Assembly (NCBI RefSeq): GCF_030445035.2
Contig: NC_080677.1
Span: forward strand, 32,091,329 to 32,155,328
DNA from: Dasypus novemcinctus
Taxonomy: Eukaryota > Chordata > Mammalia > Cingulata > Dasypodidae
Direction: 5' to 3'
Length of the DNA stretch: 64,000 bases
Positions 32,146 through 43,712 of this stretch are shown here, in pieces. The notes under the pieces were generated by a model. The model saw nothing but the letters and a program-made list of their open reading frames with translations, did no database searches and was not told the origin of the DNA. The stretch's first letter is position 1. Each line of letters begins with the position of its first letter. A program made the translations under genes and the position numbers.

Positions 32146-32521
32146 CTGTAGCATTTTTCCACAGGGCCAGCCACAGGACTGGGCATAAGTTCTCTAAAAA
32201 CATTTATCAGACTGTCTTTGTTTGACAAAGGTATTATTTTAGTTGGTAATTGCTCACTGGTAAAGAATTAAGAGAGCTTGAGAACCTGACTGTTCAACAG
32301 CAGATATATATACCAACTATGGCTATACATTCTTGGGAAAATAAATTACAAATAACAGTAATAAAAATGAATCTAACTTCAGAGTCAAAGAGGACTAATT
32401 TAAAAATAAAAGGCTTCTTTTTTATTGGACACTAATTGACTATGGGAATTATTTGCAGGGAGAGGAAAGACACCCTTTGTATTCACAGGTTATATCTGTG
32501 GCATGCCTAAAATGTGGACAA

Positions 32522-32873
32522 GGGAAACGGACTTGGCCCAGTGGTTAGGGCGTCCGTCTACCACATGGGAGGTCCGCGGTTCAAACCCCCGGCCTCCTTG
32601 ACCCGTGTGCAGCTGGCCCATGCGCAGTGCTGATGCGCACAAGGAGTGCCCTGCCACACAGGGGTGTCCCCTGCGTAGGGGAGCCCCACATGCAAGAAGT
32701 GCACCCCGTAAGGAGAGCCGCCCAGCACGAAAGAAAGTGCAGCCTGCCCAGGAATGGCGCCGCCCACACTTCCCCTGCTGCTGACGACAACAGAAGCGAA
32801 CAAAGAAACAAGATGCAGCAAATAGACACAGAGAACAGACAACCGGGGGAGGGAGGGAAATTAAAAAAAAAAA
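32522..32873 (+). mobile_element. DAS-type tRNA-derived SINE
   Basis: A tRNA-like head (GGGAAACGGACTTGGCCCAG, then a B box GGTTCAAACC) is followed by a SINE body and an A-rich tail. This family is characteristic of armadillos. I found no clear target-site duplication for this copy. Confidence 0.85.
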
Positions 32874-32944
32874 AATTTATAGAAAAACATAGACCTGCTT
32901 CCTCCTCCTTTTCTACTTTGGCATAATTACAAACAGGATATTAC

Positions 32945-33060
32945 TGATATTATTTAATTTAGAGTCACAGAATCTAAGACTAGAAGAGATATTACAAGTC
33001 ATCTAATCTGGTTTCTTCATCTTACAGGTAAAGAAACTGAGGCCCAGAAGGGTGCTAGCC
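32945..33060 (-). mobile_element. Old mammalian SINE-like relic
   Basis: The pattern '...ATCTAATCTGGTTTCTTCATCTTACAGGTAAAGAAACTGAGGCCCAGAAGG' resembles ancient mammalian SINE relics. The family is not certain. Confidence 0.4.
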
Positions 33061-33700
33061 TCAGTAGTGGTAATAAAAATATTTGCTTATATCTTTAATA
33101 TACACTTAAGTGGATATTAAAAATGGCAGGGAAAAATTTATCTCAGGCTAGATATATTAAGAACATCAATAATTAATCACTATATTAAGTATGGTAATTA
33201 CTATAATTAATTACAGTAAAATTAAATACTGTAGATCTAAAAGTTATTAAGAGTAAGGAGGTTTGAATAACTAGATACATGGCCAGAGGGCTTTTTCCTT
33301 CCTGTTTACCTCTATGAACCCTACAGAAAGGATGACTGCTCAGATATCCTCTGCCCCATAGGTAAATAGACACTGACTGATACATTTTATTTCTTCCATT
33401 TCAAAAATTCTTTACATGCTTTGACAGATGAGGCAAAGCCAAAGCCAAGAAGAGCTTTAAGCCGCCTTTTTTTTTTTTTTTTTAAGCCTTCTTCATTGCT
33501 CTGCTTATGCCACTTGGATGGCATCTTAGCACCCTGGTTGCTGCTTGAGTCAAGCACCATGGAAGTTGAGAGCATTCTGGCTTCATTGATGTATGTCCTA
33601 TGGACCACAAGGATTTAAGGTGCAATTCATTATCTTATATTAAAAAAAAATACTCCTATGACAGGGATCCTGACTTTAGCAAATTATTGTGACAATATTT
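33061..33700. other. Noncoding flank DNA
   Basis: AT-rich noncoding sequence with a T19 run near 33466-33484. No gene was recognised. Confidence 0.4.
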
Positions 33701-33704
33701 TTTT

Positions 33705-33810
33705 TATATAAACATTTATTGAAGGCTTTCTTGGCACCAGATACTGAGCTAAGATCTTCATATGCATTATTTCAGTTAATCCTGACAGCTTTTACTGATA
33801 GGCAATTAGG
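33705..33810 (-). mobile_element. MIR relic
   Basis: '...AACATTTATTGAAGGC...TACTGAGCTAAG...ATTTCAGTTAATCCTGACAGC' fits the reverse MIR 3' half. Confidence 0.5.
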
Positions 33811-33835
33811 ATGTGACCACAATTTTGGATTCTAC

Positions 33836-34262
33836 ACTTTTTTTTTTTAAGATTTATTTTATTTTTTTATTTGTTTCTCCCCCCTTCCCCCCCACCCCAG
33901 TTGTCTGCTCTCTGTGTCCATTCACTGTGTTCTTCTGTGACCGCTTCTATCCTTATCAGTGGCACTGGGAATCTGTGTTTTTTTTTGTTGCATCATCTTG
34001 TTGTGTCAACTCTCTGTGTGTGCAGCACCATTCTTGGGCGGGCTGCACTTCTTTCCCGCTGGGCAGCTCTCCTTATGGGGTGCACTGCTTGTGCATGAGG
34101 TTCCCCTACGCAGCGGACACCCCTAAGTGGCAGGGCACTCCTTGTGCGCATCAGCACTGTGTATGGGCCAGCTCTACACAGATCAAGGTGGCCTGAGGTT
34201 TGAACCGCGAACCTCCCATGTAGTAGGCAGACACCCTAGCCATTGGGCCAAGTCTGCTTCCC
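33836..34262 (-). mobile_element. DAS-type SINE with target-site duplication
   Basis: Reverse-oriented DAS SINE: T-rich start, body, and head ending GGGCCAAGTCTGCTTCCC. GATTCTAC flanks it at 33828-33835 and 34263-34270, and the match extends further with one mismatch. Open frames in it are not genes. Confidence 0.88.
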
Positions 34263-34398
34263 GATTCTACGCTTTTTATAGCATTAACATTTTCTGTGTT
34301 TATGATACATAATTTTATTAAATGGTTAAACAATGGATATAGTTCTTAAAAATTGGGACTGGTAACCATCTGAATCTTTTGTGTTTAGGGAATTTCTT

Positions 34399-34753
34399 TT
34401 TTTAAAAAAAGATTTATTTATTTATTTAATTCCCCCCCTCCCCCGGTTGTCTGTTCTCTATGTCTATTTGCTGCTTCTTGTTTCTTTGTCGGCTTCTGTT
34501 GTCGTCAGCGGCACGGGAAATGTGGGCGGCGCCATTCCTGGGCAGGCTGCACTTTCTTTCGTGCTTACGGGCGCACTCCTTGCACGTGGGGCTCCCCTAC
34601 ACGGGGGACACCCCTGAATGGCAGGGCACTCCTTGCGCGCATCAACACTGCGCATGGGCCAGCTCCACACGGGTCAAGGAGGCCCGGGGTTTGAACCGCG
34701 GACCTCCCATGTGGTAGACGGAGGCCCTAATCACTGGGCCAAGTCCGTTTCCC
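34399..34753 (-). mobile_element. DAS-type SINE with target-site duplication
   Basis: The same family, in reverse. The duplication GGGAATTTCTT lies at 34388-34398 and 34754-34764. Confidence 0.9.
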
Positions 34754-34764
34754 GGGAATTTCTT

Positions 34765-35510
34765 ATTGTGAGTCTAAAAAGACTATATCCTTGCTTTCTC
34801 TGTAGCCTTATCTATTTCCAGCACAGTTAATGGTGCAGGTACTAGAAATGGAATCTTAGTAATGACCAGGTCTAGTGGTTCCACAGTACTTGTATGTCAG
34901 CAATAGGATTTGGGGAATGGGCAGTTGTCTCCGCCCCAGATTAATTCTCTGGTGACATTTGGCTTGGCTTCTGGCTACCAAACTTTCCATTTTTTCAAGC
35001 TTGCTTTTCCAGTCTTCTAGCAATTTTCTGAGCTACCCAGTATGCTCCTTTCCCAATTAAATCACCAAGAGCCAGTTTTTGTTGCTTATAACGAAGAATC
35101 CTGACTGATACTTGTACCATATGGTATACCAAATAATGGAATTTTGAATTTTTTAGGGTCTGTGGACTATGGCCTGGAAGTGTAGGAGGGAGATTGGACC
35201 ATATGATTTAGAAAGCGTTTATAGAAGATGGGCCATATGGCAGCTCCTTCAATCTCCATTTTCTTTTAGTTCCCAGCTTTAAACTATTTTAATGTACATA
35301 CTCTTTGTCTTGTTAAACCTAAACAAATACCTGAAAAGAGACCAAAATGGCACTTTTCTTTGCCCCCTCCCCCCAAAAAACAACACCCCACAAATTTATC
35401 TAATTGAGTTGGAGAACTGAATTTGTTCCCTATTTTATTTCACAACTTTTGCATCTTACCAGTTTGAGTATTTATTGTTCCGCAGTTGAGCCTATATGTA
35501 CAAGAGGAGC
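34765..35510. other. Noncoding flank DNA
   Basis: No gene or clear repeat family was recognised. Confidence 0.4.
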
Positions 35511-35700
35511 TGGCACTTGTTGATCCCTTACTATGAGTATGCCAGGCACTGTGCTAAGCATTATATGTATATTGGCTTATTTAAATCCTCTCAGCAACCT
35601 AATGAGATGTAGGCAGTCTTATAATCATCATTTTACAGAAGAGAAAACTGAGGATGAGAGGTCACCCAGCTAGAAAATGGCAAAGCCCACTTTTAAATTT
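35510..35700 (-). mobile_element. MIR SINE relic
   Basis: The reverse MIR pattern with GCCAGGCACTGTGCTAAGCA, TTTAAATCCTCTCAGCAACC and TTTTACAGAAGAGAAAACTG. Confidence 0.7.
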
Positions 35701-35720
35701 AGCAGTCTGATTCTTGAACA

Positions 35721-35809
35721 CTTTTTTTTTTTTAGGAGATACTAGGCATTGAACCCAGGACTTCGTACATGGGAATCAGGTGCTCAACCACTTGCACTAC
35801 ATCTGCTCC
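35721..35809 (-). mobile_element. Short DAS-type SINE (head only)
   Basis: A T-run followed by the reversed tRNA-like head (CATTGAACCCAGG...ATCTGCTCCC). This is the monomeric short form of the family. Confidence 0.7.
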
Positions 35810-35819
35810 CCATATTCTT

Positions 35820-36193
35820 TTTTTTTTATTTTAAAGATTTATTTTATTTATTCTGTCCCCCTTGTTGTTTGAGGTTGCTGTCTGCTCTGTGTCCGTTTTG
35901 CTGTGTGCTTTCTGTGTCTGCTCTTCTTCTCTTTAGGAGGCACTGGGAACCGAACCTGGGGTCTCCCATGTGGGAGAGAGGTGCTCAATTGCTTGAGCCA
36001 CCTCAGCTCCCTGGTTTGTTGTGTCTCTCATTGTCTTTCCTCTTTGTCTCTTTGTCATGTCATCTTGTTGCATCAGTTCACCATGCCTGCCTGTTGTGCC
36101 AGCTTGCTTTCTTTAGGAGGCACTGGGAACTGAACCTGGAACCTCTCGTGGTAGGTGGGAGCTTAGTCGGTTGGGTCACATCCGCTTCCCTCC
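35820..36193 (-). mobile_element. DAS-type SINE with two tRNA-like heads
   Basis: A reverse-oriented copy with two head modules, each carrying GGAGGCACTGGGAAC-type sequence. The duplication CCATATTCTT lies at 35810-35819 and 36194-36203. Confidence 0.85.
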
Positions 36194-36203
36194 CCATATT
36201 CTT

Positions 36204-36626
36204 TTTTTTTTTTAAAGATTTATTTTTACTTATTTCTCTCCCCTTTCCCACCCCCCGTAGTCTGCTCTCTGTGTCCATTCGCTTTGTGTTCTTCTGTGTC
36301 TGCTTGCATTCTTGTCATGTGGCACTGGGAAACTGTGTTGCTTTTTTGTTGTTGTTGCATCATCTTGCTGCATCAGCTCTCCGTGTGTGTGGTGCCACTT
36401 CTGGGCAGGCTGCACTTTTTACACGCAGGTTGTCTCTACTTGCAGGGCACAATCCTTGCGTGTGGGGCACCCCTACATGGGGGATACCCCACATGGCACT
36501 CCTTGTATACGGCAGCACTGCACAAGGGCCAGCTCACCACACGGATCAGGAGGCTGTGGGTATTGAACCCTGTACCTCCCATGTGGTAGGTGGACACTCT
36601 GTCAGTTGAGCCACAACTGCTTCCCT
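36204..36626 (-). mobile_element. DAS-type SINE inserted in the target duplication of the previous SINE
   Basis: A reverse-oriented copy flanked by the same CCATATTCTT (36194-36203 and 36627-36636). The target sequence therefore occurs three times, around two insertions. Confidence 0.88.
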
Positions 36627-37014
36627 CCATATTCTTAATGCCATTGTATATTCTTTCCCCTAACTGGTTTGACTGACTTGATTTTTCTTTTTTTCTTTCC
36701 TTTCTTCTTCCTCATCTTCTTTCTCTCTAATTTTTTTTTCCATTTTGTTTGAGAATTGCATGAAGGCATTCTGTCCAGTCCCTGACAGAACATCTAAAAT
36801 TGTGTGAGTTCAGTGGTTCAGTTCAAGCAAGTAGTCTTGACAAGCACCTTTTGGTTCTGGGTATTCCTCCTGGCTTTACCTCATTCTGACCTCCACTAAC
36901 TCTATACCTTCCCCCAATTGGAACCTCTGCTCTCATCTCCTTACCCTGGTTTCTTTCTTGCTGCCTCATATTTGAATTCTGTGTCATTGCTTTGTTCCTT
37001 AAATAATTAAAAAC

Positions 37015-37239
37015 TTTTTTTTTTTAATTTTTGAGGTACTGGGGCTGGCGATTGAACCCGGAACTTTGTATGTGGGAAGCCAGCACTCAACCACCGAGCC
37101 ACTTCGGCTCCCCTGAGTTGGTTTTTTCCTTTGTTTCCTTGTTGTTTGTTTTTTTGTTTTTAGGAGGCACTGGGAACCAAACCTGGGCCCTCCCATGTGG
37201 AAAGCAGGTTCTCAACCGCTTGAGCCACATCTGCTCCCC
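37015..37239 (-). mobile_element. Two adjacent short DAS-type SINE heads
   Basis: Two reverse heads, at about 37015-37113 and 37120-37239, each with a T-run and a '...CTTGAGCCACATCTGCTCCC'-like end. An imperfect A-rich duplication flanks the pair. Confidence 0.7.
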
Positions 37240-37980
37240 AAATAAAAACATTTTTAAAGGAATGATGTACAAGTAACAGGTAGAAGATATATTATTCTTT
37301 TTCAAGGAGTTTACAAATCATTATAAAGCAAACAACCTATTACCTAATTTATGTTGTATTACATTATTTATTAATATTTTTACTAGAATTTAGTGAGGTG
37401 TTTAAACTTTTAGGGTTTTATAAAGGCCTGTAGAATGGTTGGAGGTGACATTTTTTTCTCCTCAAAACAAATAACTTGAGAGTAAGTCTTTAGTTCTGGT
37501 GGGATGCTGAGGTTTAATGATGAAATTTGCCAGAGAAGGCAAAGTGTTTGAGAAATGTTAACAAAACTTCAGTTTGACTTTGGAAACCAAAACAGTGAGA
37601 GGAAAAGAGAGTAAAAATTATAGAAATGTGAGGCTTTTCAATTATTTGTGAGTTGGAGAAGATGAGAAGGGAGGATAAGATCATGGAAATGAGTTGGGGG
37701 AGTTGTGTGCTTAGGAAAAAGGGGATCTGATTTTTGGAAAACTCTGTAGACAGACTTTAAGAATGCTGCAGAGACAGACAATTCTATGGTCTCTCATGGA
37801 CCAATTTTCCTAGATCCATTGCTGGGATATGTGAGTGATTAAAGGAAGCTCTGGTTTCAAAAAGAAAACTTTAGAACAATTGTAAAAGCCAAGATAATTT
37901 ACTGTAATTTGTTTAATGTATCTATGCAGTTATGCCTGTGTTTATAGATCTCTCTTTAGGAAGATCTTTTTCTCCTAACC
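37240..37980. other. Noncoding flank DNA
   Basis: AT-rich sequence with no gene or recognised repeat. Confidence 0.4.
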
Positions 37981-37984
37981 ACAC

Positions 37985-38392
37985 TGCTCACATCATTCAC
38001 CTGCCTTCTTGAGTTCTGTCCTAAAGCCAAATTCTTCCTTGCCTCAGGGGCTTTGCAGGTATTGTTTCCTCAATCTAGAATGAATCTCCGTTCCCCATTC
38101 TAACTAAGAGCTTCAGTTCTTAGCTAAAAGATGGTTCCTCAGAGAGGCCTTACTTGAGCACTCTACTAAAAATGGATCCTTCTCTGTTTTCTTTACCTTA
38201 GCATATTCTTTGCTTCATACATTTACCATAATTTGCAAATTAGTTTTACATTTTTTTGGAAGTCTCCCTTTCTAGACTAGACTAATGTCTAGAGAACTTC
38301 TCTGTCAATTTACCACTTTATATACCACCAGCATACAGTTCCTGCCACATAGTAAATACTTGATAAACATTAAATGAATGTTTATATTAGGT
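37985..38392 (+). mobile_element. L2 LINE 3' end relic
   Basis: The L2 3' pattern: CCTCAGGGGCTTTGCA, CCTCAGAGAGGCCTTACTTGA, and the tail CACATAGTAAATACTTGATAAACATTAAATGAATG. Confidence 0.75.
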
Positions 38393-39100
38393 AGGGTCCA
38401 GCTAAACTGCTGCAGCAAAGAAAGCTGAGAATACAGTGGCTTAAATATGGCTGAAGTTTAATTTTCTTGTTTGTAAAATTTAAGAGGGATGTAAGTGTCC
38501 CGGTTGGTGGGGTGCCTTAGTTCCTTGAGGTCATTCAGAATTAGTTTCACTGTGCTGGTCATACATTCCCTAGGTCTTATCTGTGTAGTTGAAGCTGTGT
38601 CAGTGAAACTGGGTCAACCTCACATCCCCATTTCAGTTTGTAGGGAGAGGGATAGAAAGTGGAGGGCAAGAAGTTTCTTATAAAGTAAGTGGCCTATAAA
38701 TCACACACATCATTTCCACTCACATTCTGTTGTGATAAACTCAGTCACTTGGCCACACCTGGCTGCAAAGGATATTAGAAATTGCTCGTCCTGGATTGGC
38801 AATCATGGGCTCACCTAAAATGGAAGGGAAAAATGGGCATTGAGGGATAACTGACCATTTGCCTCAATATTGGATAAATGTTGAAAGAATGAAAGGATAC
38901 ATACATTATCAGAAATTGGAATAACATAGGATTTGAGGGCTGCGTTTTAGAACTCCAGAAAATAAAGGTGTGATACAAAAATATTAGACACTGACTAAAA
39001 TAATGTCAAACATGCTTCATGATATAACCTATTCCGACTGCATATTTTGGGGCAGAGGGTGGGTTAAAGATCTAAAAAAATTGCTTAGGTCAAGAAATTG
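38393..39100. other. Flank DNA with old, unclassified repeat
   Basis: About 38400-38830 resembles an ancient mammalian interspersed repeat ('CAGTGGCTTAAATATGG...GAGGTCATTCAGAATTAG...GGCCACACCTGGCTGCAAAGG'). I do not assign the family. Confidence 0.4.
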
Positions 39101-40215
39101 AGCAAAGAGGGCAAAGAGGTTCAAGGCAACTCTGCAGATGGGTCTTGTGGGGACAAACCTGGCTTCATTAGTATTGGGGGACAATGGAACTGAGGCAGGC
39201 TCGTTTAGAGAATGGGGGGACGAATCTAAAACCTTGCAGAAAAACATGACCATGAAACATGTGGCCATGGAAACCCACCGGGAAAGATCCTACCAGAAGA
39301 CTGCTGGAAGAACCCCACAAGAATCCCCCATTTGGAATGAGATTTCCTCTGGAATCAAGGAAAGCTCCAGATATTCTCAAGAGGCCTTATCATTGGCCCT
39401 TCCCCCACCCTCCCCCTCCTCCAGAGGGAATTGATGGGTGAGGCTAACAATCAAAACAGCAAACAACTGGGACCCTTCCCCCAACATTAACAAAGGGATG
39501 AGTAATTAATGGTTTAAAAAGCAAGCACACAGGCTTAAAACTCTCTCTGCCTGGAGGCTGGCAAGCACACCTGGGGACCCATAATGTGCAATTTTTTCCC
39601 CATTTCTATTCTCTTCCCTCATTTCCTTAAAAAACTACTGGCCTAACTAAACTGGCATGTTCTTAAATTCTTCTATATAACATAGCCAAGAACCCAGAGG
39701 AATCTGGCAACAGAACAGGAGTGTCCCTGCCTTCAGCAAGCTTCTAGAAATAAGATTTCGCTAAGGCTAGGTCAGACCTCTCTCTAATTCTTCCCAGGAC
39801 AGAAGTGAGCTATTCTGAGGCAATGGCATTACTTGATTACCAACCTTTTTTCTTTGTTATCCTAAATTCTATATCAACAAAGGCTTTGACCTTGTAAGGT
39901 CAAAAAACAGAACAAGCAGAAATTGAAATTATTTTAAAGGAAATGGATGAAATTCACGTTCCACCAATGTATCCTGATACAAAACAACTTTTTAATGAGT
40001 TCAGGCTAAATGTGGATTTGTATGACAATGTTTGCACCTGTCCTCCCCTGTCTAGAAGTCTTCAGGGGCTGAAGACATCTTGGCAAGGCCTCAGCAGATG
40101 ACTTCAGATAAGAGGAAGGGGCCCAGATGCTGCCACAGCCTGTCCTCTTTTTTTGCAATTGACTAATATCAAACTGGCATTAGCCTCTCTTGCCATAAAC
40201 TCCTTCCTCACAAAA
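39101..40215. other. Possible LTR-like segment, unassigned
   Basis: About 39120-39740 has features seen in retroviral LTRs (a GTTTAAAAAG TATA-like box near 39514, a CTCTCTCTGCCTGGAGGC segment, no coding). I found neither matching termini nor a target duplication, so an LTR is only one possibility. An everted AGGTCA pair lies at 39887-39902. Confidence 0.3.
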
Positions 40216-40439
40216 AAGGTAATCACTCCCTCCTATTTTCCTCCATGTTCTGGTTTTAATCTGAAAGATTAGAAAACCCATTTTGTCTTTTTAGTGGGAG
40301 ATCCCTTTCTCTGCCTTTGAACCTGTCAGACTCCTTCAAGCTGAGCTCAGGTCTGTTTACTGTAAAACATTCCCTGACTCTCACCCCCCTACCACCCCCC
40401 ACTCCCGGGGGCAAAAAGACAGTTGGTAACCTCTGCTTT

Positions 40440-40650
40440 ACTCTCCTTCCTTAGCATTTTCTAGGGTGAATTTAAATTATTTGCCCTAGAGTAATTTAAA
40501 TTATTATAACTTTAAATTATTTTAACCTGTTTGTGACTCTTCTTTATAAACTACTCTCCAATAATGACCATATCTTATTAATCATTTAATCATTGATACT
40601 CTCAGGATACTCACCTGGTAAATGTTTGTTGAATGCATGAACCAGTGAGG
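40440..40650 (+). mobile_element. L2 LINE 3' end relic
   Basis: The tail pattern ACCTGGTAAATGTTTGTTGA followed by ATGCATGAACC, with upstream L2-like text. Confidence 0.55.
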
Positions 40651-40937
40651 AATGAACAAATGATCCTTTAGGTTCTTTCTGTAGCTTCTTAGCTAGTCTA
40701 ATTTGGTTTATGACTCCCAAGGCTAGGAAACAAAGAGTGATTCCAGTTATTCCACATTTCCAAAATGTTTTCTCACTTGCTTACTAAAGTTAAAAATTGA
40801 AGTTCAGAATTCTTTAAAGGAGTATTGACCTTTTATTATCCACTGCATGTTAAAAGGGTTAAAATGTAAATGTTGCTTGAATTAACATACTGATTAAAGT
40901 TTCTTGAAACCAATCAAGTCAAAACAGAAATCCTTTT

Positions 40938-41702
40938 TTAAAAATATTTATTTATTCTTCCCCTCCTTGTCCCTCCCCGCCCTGCTGTTTTTGCTGTCCA
41001 TTCATTCACTGTGTGATCTTCTGTATCTGTTTTTCTTGTTGTCTTCTCATCTTTCTCCTCTAGAATTCACTGAGATTCAATCCTGGGGACCACTGATGTG
41101 GAGAGACGTTCCTCATCAATTGTGCCACCTCAGTTCCTGGTCTGTGCTGTGCTTCACCTTGACTCTCCCCTTCATCTCTCTTTTGCTGAGAGATCATCTC
41201 ACTGTGTGACTCACTTGCATGGGCACTGGCTCACCACGCAGGTGCTTGGCTTGCTGTGCGGACACCGGCTAGCCACTTGGGCCTGGCTCGCCATGCAGGC
41301 ACTGGTTCACCATGTGGGCACTTGGCTCACTGCATGGGCACTGGCTCGTCACACAGGCACTGGCTCAACATGTGGGCACTCATGTGGGCACTCAGCTTGC
41401 CACATGGGCACTTGTGTGGGCATTTAGCTCACCATGCAGACACTAGGCTTGCCACGCAGGCACTTGGCTCACCACGCAGCAGTCATGTGGGCACTTGGCT
41501 AACCACATGGGCACTTGGCTCACTGTGCAGGCACCTACGTGGGCGCTCAGCTTGCTGCATGGGTACTTGGCTCGCCATGTGGGCACTGGCTCACCGCGCA
41601 GGCACGCTTTCACTTCTTTTTCACCAGGAGGCCCCAGGGATCAAACCTGGGTCCTCTTGTGTGGTAGGCAGTGGCCTTACCACTTGAGCCACATCCACTT
41701 CC
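40938..41702 (-). mobile_element. DAS-type SINE expanded by an internal minisatellite
   Basis: A reverse-oriented SINE, 765 bp instead of the usual 350-430 bp. The extra length is a tandem array of units of about 21 bp at 41219-41606. An imperfect duplication CAGAAATCCTTTT / CAGATACCCTTTT flanks it (40925-40937, 41703-41715). Confidence 0.8.
41219..41606. repeat. Minisatellite of about 21-bp units inside the SINE
   Basis: Degenerate tandem copies of a GGGCACTTGGCTCACCATGCA-like unit, about 17-18 of them with some partial ones. The unit derives from the SINE's own GGCTCACCAC segment. Confidence 0.8.
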
Positions 41703-41715
41703 CAGATACCCTTTT

Positions 41716-42735
41716 CTGTTTTGATGCAGGGTGGGGTTTAAAAAGAAGCGGGTGCTCTGGCTCCAGTAAGGGTGGGAGGGCATTGGGGTAGTCAAGGGGT
41801 CATCTAGGTAGGAAAGAACACAGAAAGGGGAACTACAGGCCACTGAATTAGGACTTCTTTAATGTTTCAATTTTAGAGAGAAGTATGGCACAACTGCCAT
41901 GTTTGTAGTTTTATGAGAATATTGTTAGGAACTATATGGCACATATACACTGTTTTATAAAATTTGTTAAATACTGGGGTGTTTTTGCATGTGTGCACTT
42001 TACAAAGTTGACTTCGTTGCAGAGGAGCTATGATTTCAGGGAAGTTAATTAAGGGGTCATATAATCTAGACTGTAACCTAAAATATCTCTTCTAGTAGTA
42101 GAGCAGTTTAGGTAGTTTCCATGACTGACCAAGTGATTTTAGAGATGGCCCAGGACAGGGAAGGGGAGAAGATGTGTGGAGATTGGATTTTAAGAGTTGG
42201 GGTCCCCTAAATGGGGGCTGCTATAATCTATATTTTGGGTTAAATTGCTGCTGTCAAAGGATCTCTGATAACTGATATTGTGCAGATAGAGCTGCGTCAG
42301 TAGTTCAAGGAACTTTGTAAAATTTTAGCTAGTTCCCTTAATATCTTTGGAAGTGGAGAACACATATATACAGAAGCCTACTGTTACATAATTGGTTGAA
42401 CATTTGTATTATACAATTGGTTGAAAATTTGGGTTTTATGCAGTGCCAAATGATCAGTTTGACATATTTATTTATTTAAAATTGCCCCTGAACTGGAATT
42501 GAAGTAGAATACTGATCTGAGAGTTAAAGGTCCTAGTTTAAGGTTCTGGCTCCACAACTGACTAGTGTAATATTCAATATATCACTTCTCTCTGAGCTGA
42601 GAGAAAACACTTTGAATCTCAGGGCTCATCCCAGACCTAACATTTTCTATGTTTCTATTCAATAAACCAGCTAAAGTATTTTACATAGAAAACCAATAGC
42701 AGAATGTGAACTAGAAAACATGTCTGACCTCCCAT
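41716..42735. other. Noncoding flank DNA
   Basis: No gene or clear repeat family was recognised. Confidence 0.4.
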
Positions 42736-43337
42736 TATTTCTTTTTATTTTTTTCAAATTTTTAATAGTTTTTATAGTCTGTACAATCACTGATCAAATC
42801 ATGGAAGAATCTTCACTCCTCTTTGCCATTACCAACACTGGCCTTTGCAGTCCGCCTGACTTTCATCATTCTGTTCTTGTGTTCTTTTCATAGTTTTCTT
42901 GAGGTCATTTTCTTTTTTCTTTTTTTAAAATTAATTTATTGAAATCTATCACCCACAAACATACATAAACAATAAGTGTATAGTAATAGTTGTGAACTTA
43001 CAAAACAAACATATTTAACATCATATAGGACTCTCATAACTCACCCTACCACCAACAACTTACATTGTTGTTAAACCTTTTTAACTAATGATTAAAGAGT
43101 ATTGTCAAAATATTACTACTAACCAAAGTATTTTCCCCCAACCCTCCCTATTATTATTTTTATGTCATTTATATATGAGCATACATAAACAATTAAGTGT
43201 ATAGTAAAAGTTGTGAACTTACAAAGCATAACATCCTGCAGGGGTCCCATACATCAACCCTCTACCAACACCTTGCATTATTGTGAGATGTTTGTTACAA
43301 ATTATGAAAGAGTATTGTCAAAATCTTATTACTAATT

Positions 43338-43712
43338 CGGGAAACGGACTTTGGCCCAGTGGTTAGGGCGTCCGTCTACCACATGGGAGGTCCGCTGTTC
43401 AAGCCCCGGGCCTCCTTGACCCATATGGAGCTGGCCCATGCGCAGTGCTGATGCGCGCAAGGAGTGCAGTGCCACACAGGGGTGTCCCCCGCGTAGGGGA
43501 GTCCCACGCGCAAGGAGTGCACCCATAAGGAGAGCCGCCCAGCGCGAAGGAGGGAGCAGCCTGTTGAGGAATGGTGCTGCCCACACTTCCCGTGCCGCTG
43601 ATGACAACAGAAGCGGACAAAGAAACAAGACGCAGCAAAAAGACACAGAAAACAGACAACCGGGGGAGGGGAGGGGAATTAAATAAATAAAAATAAATCT
43701 TTAAAAAAAAAA
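43338..43712 (+). mobile_element. DAS-type SINE with 17-bp target-site duplication
   Basis: A forward copy inside the L1 3' UTR. The duplication AAATCTTATTACTAATT lies at 43321-43337 and 43713-43729. The near-perfect duplication and intact head suggest a young insertion. Confidence 0.93.

Noticed and set aside
39887-39902. Everted AGGTCA pair as a hormone response element
   Set aside because: It lies in repeat-like DNA far from a gene and its spacing (4 bp everted) is not a common receptor configuration.
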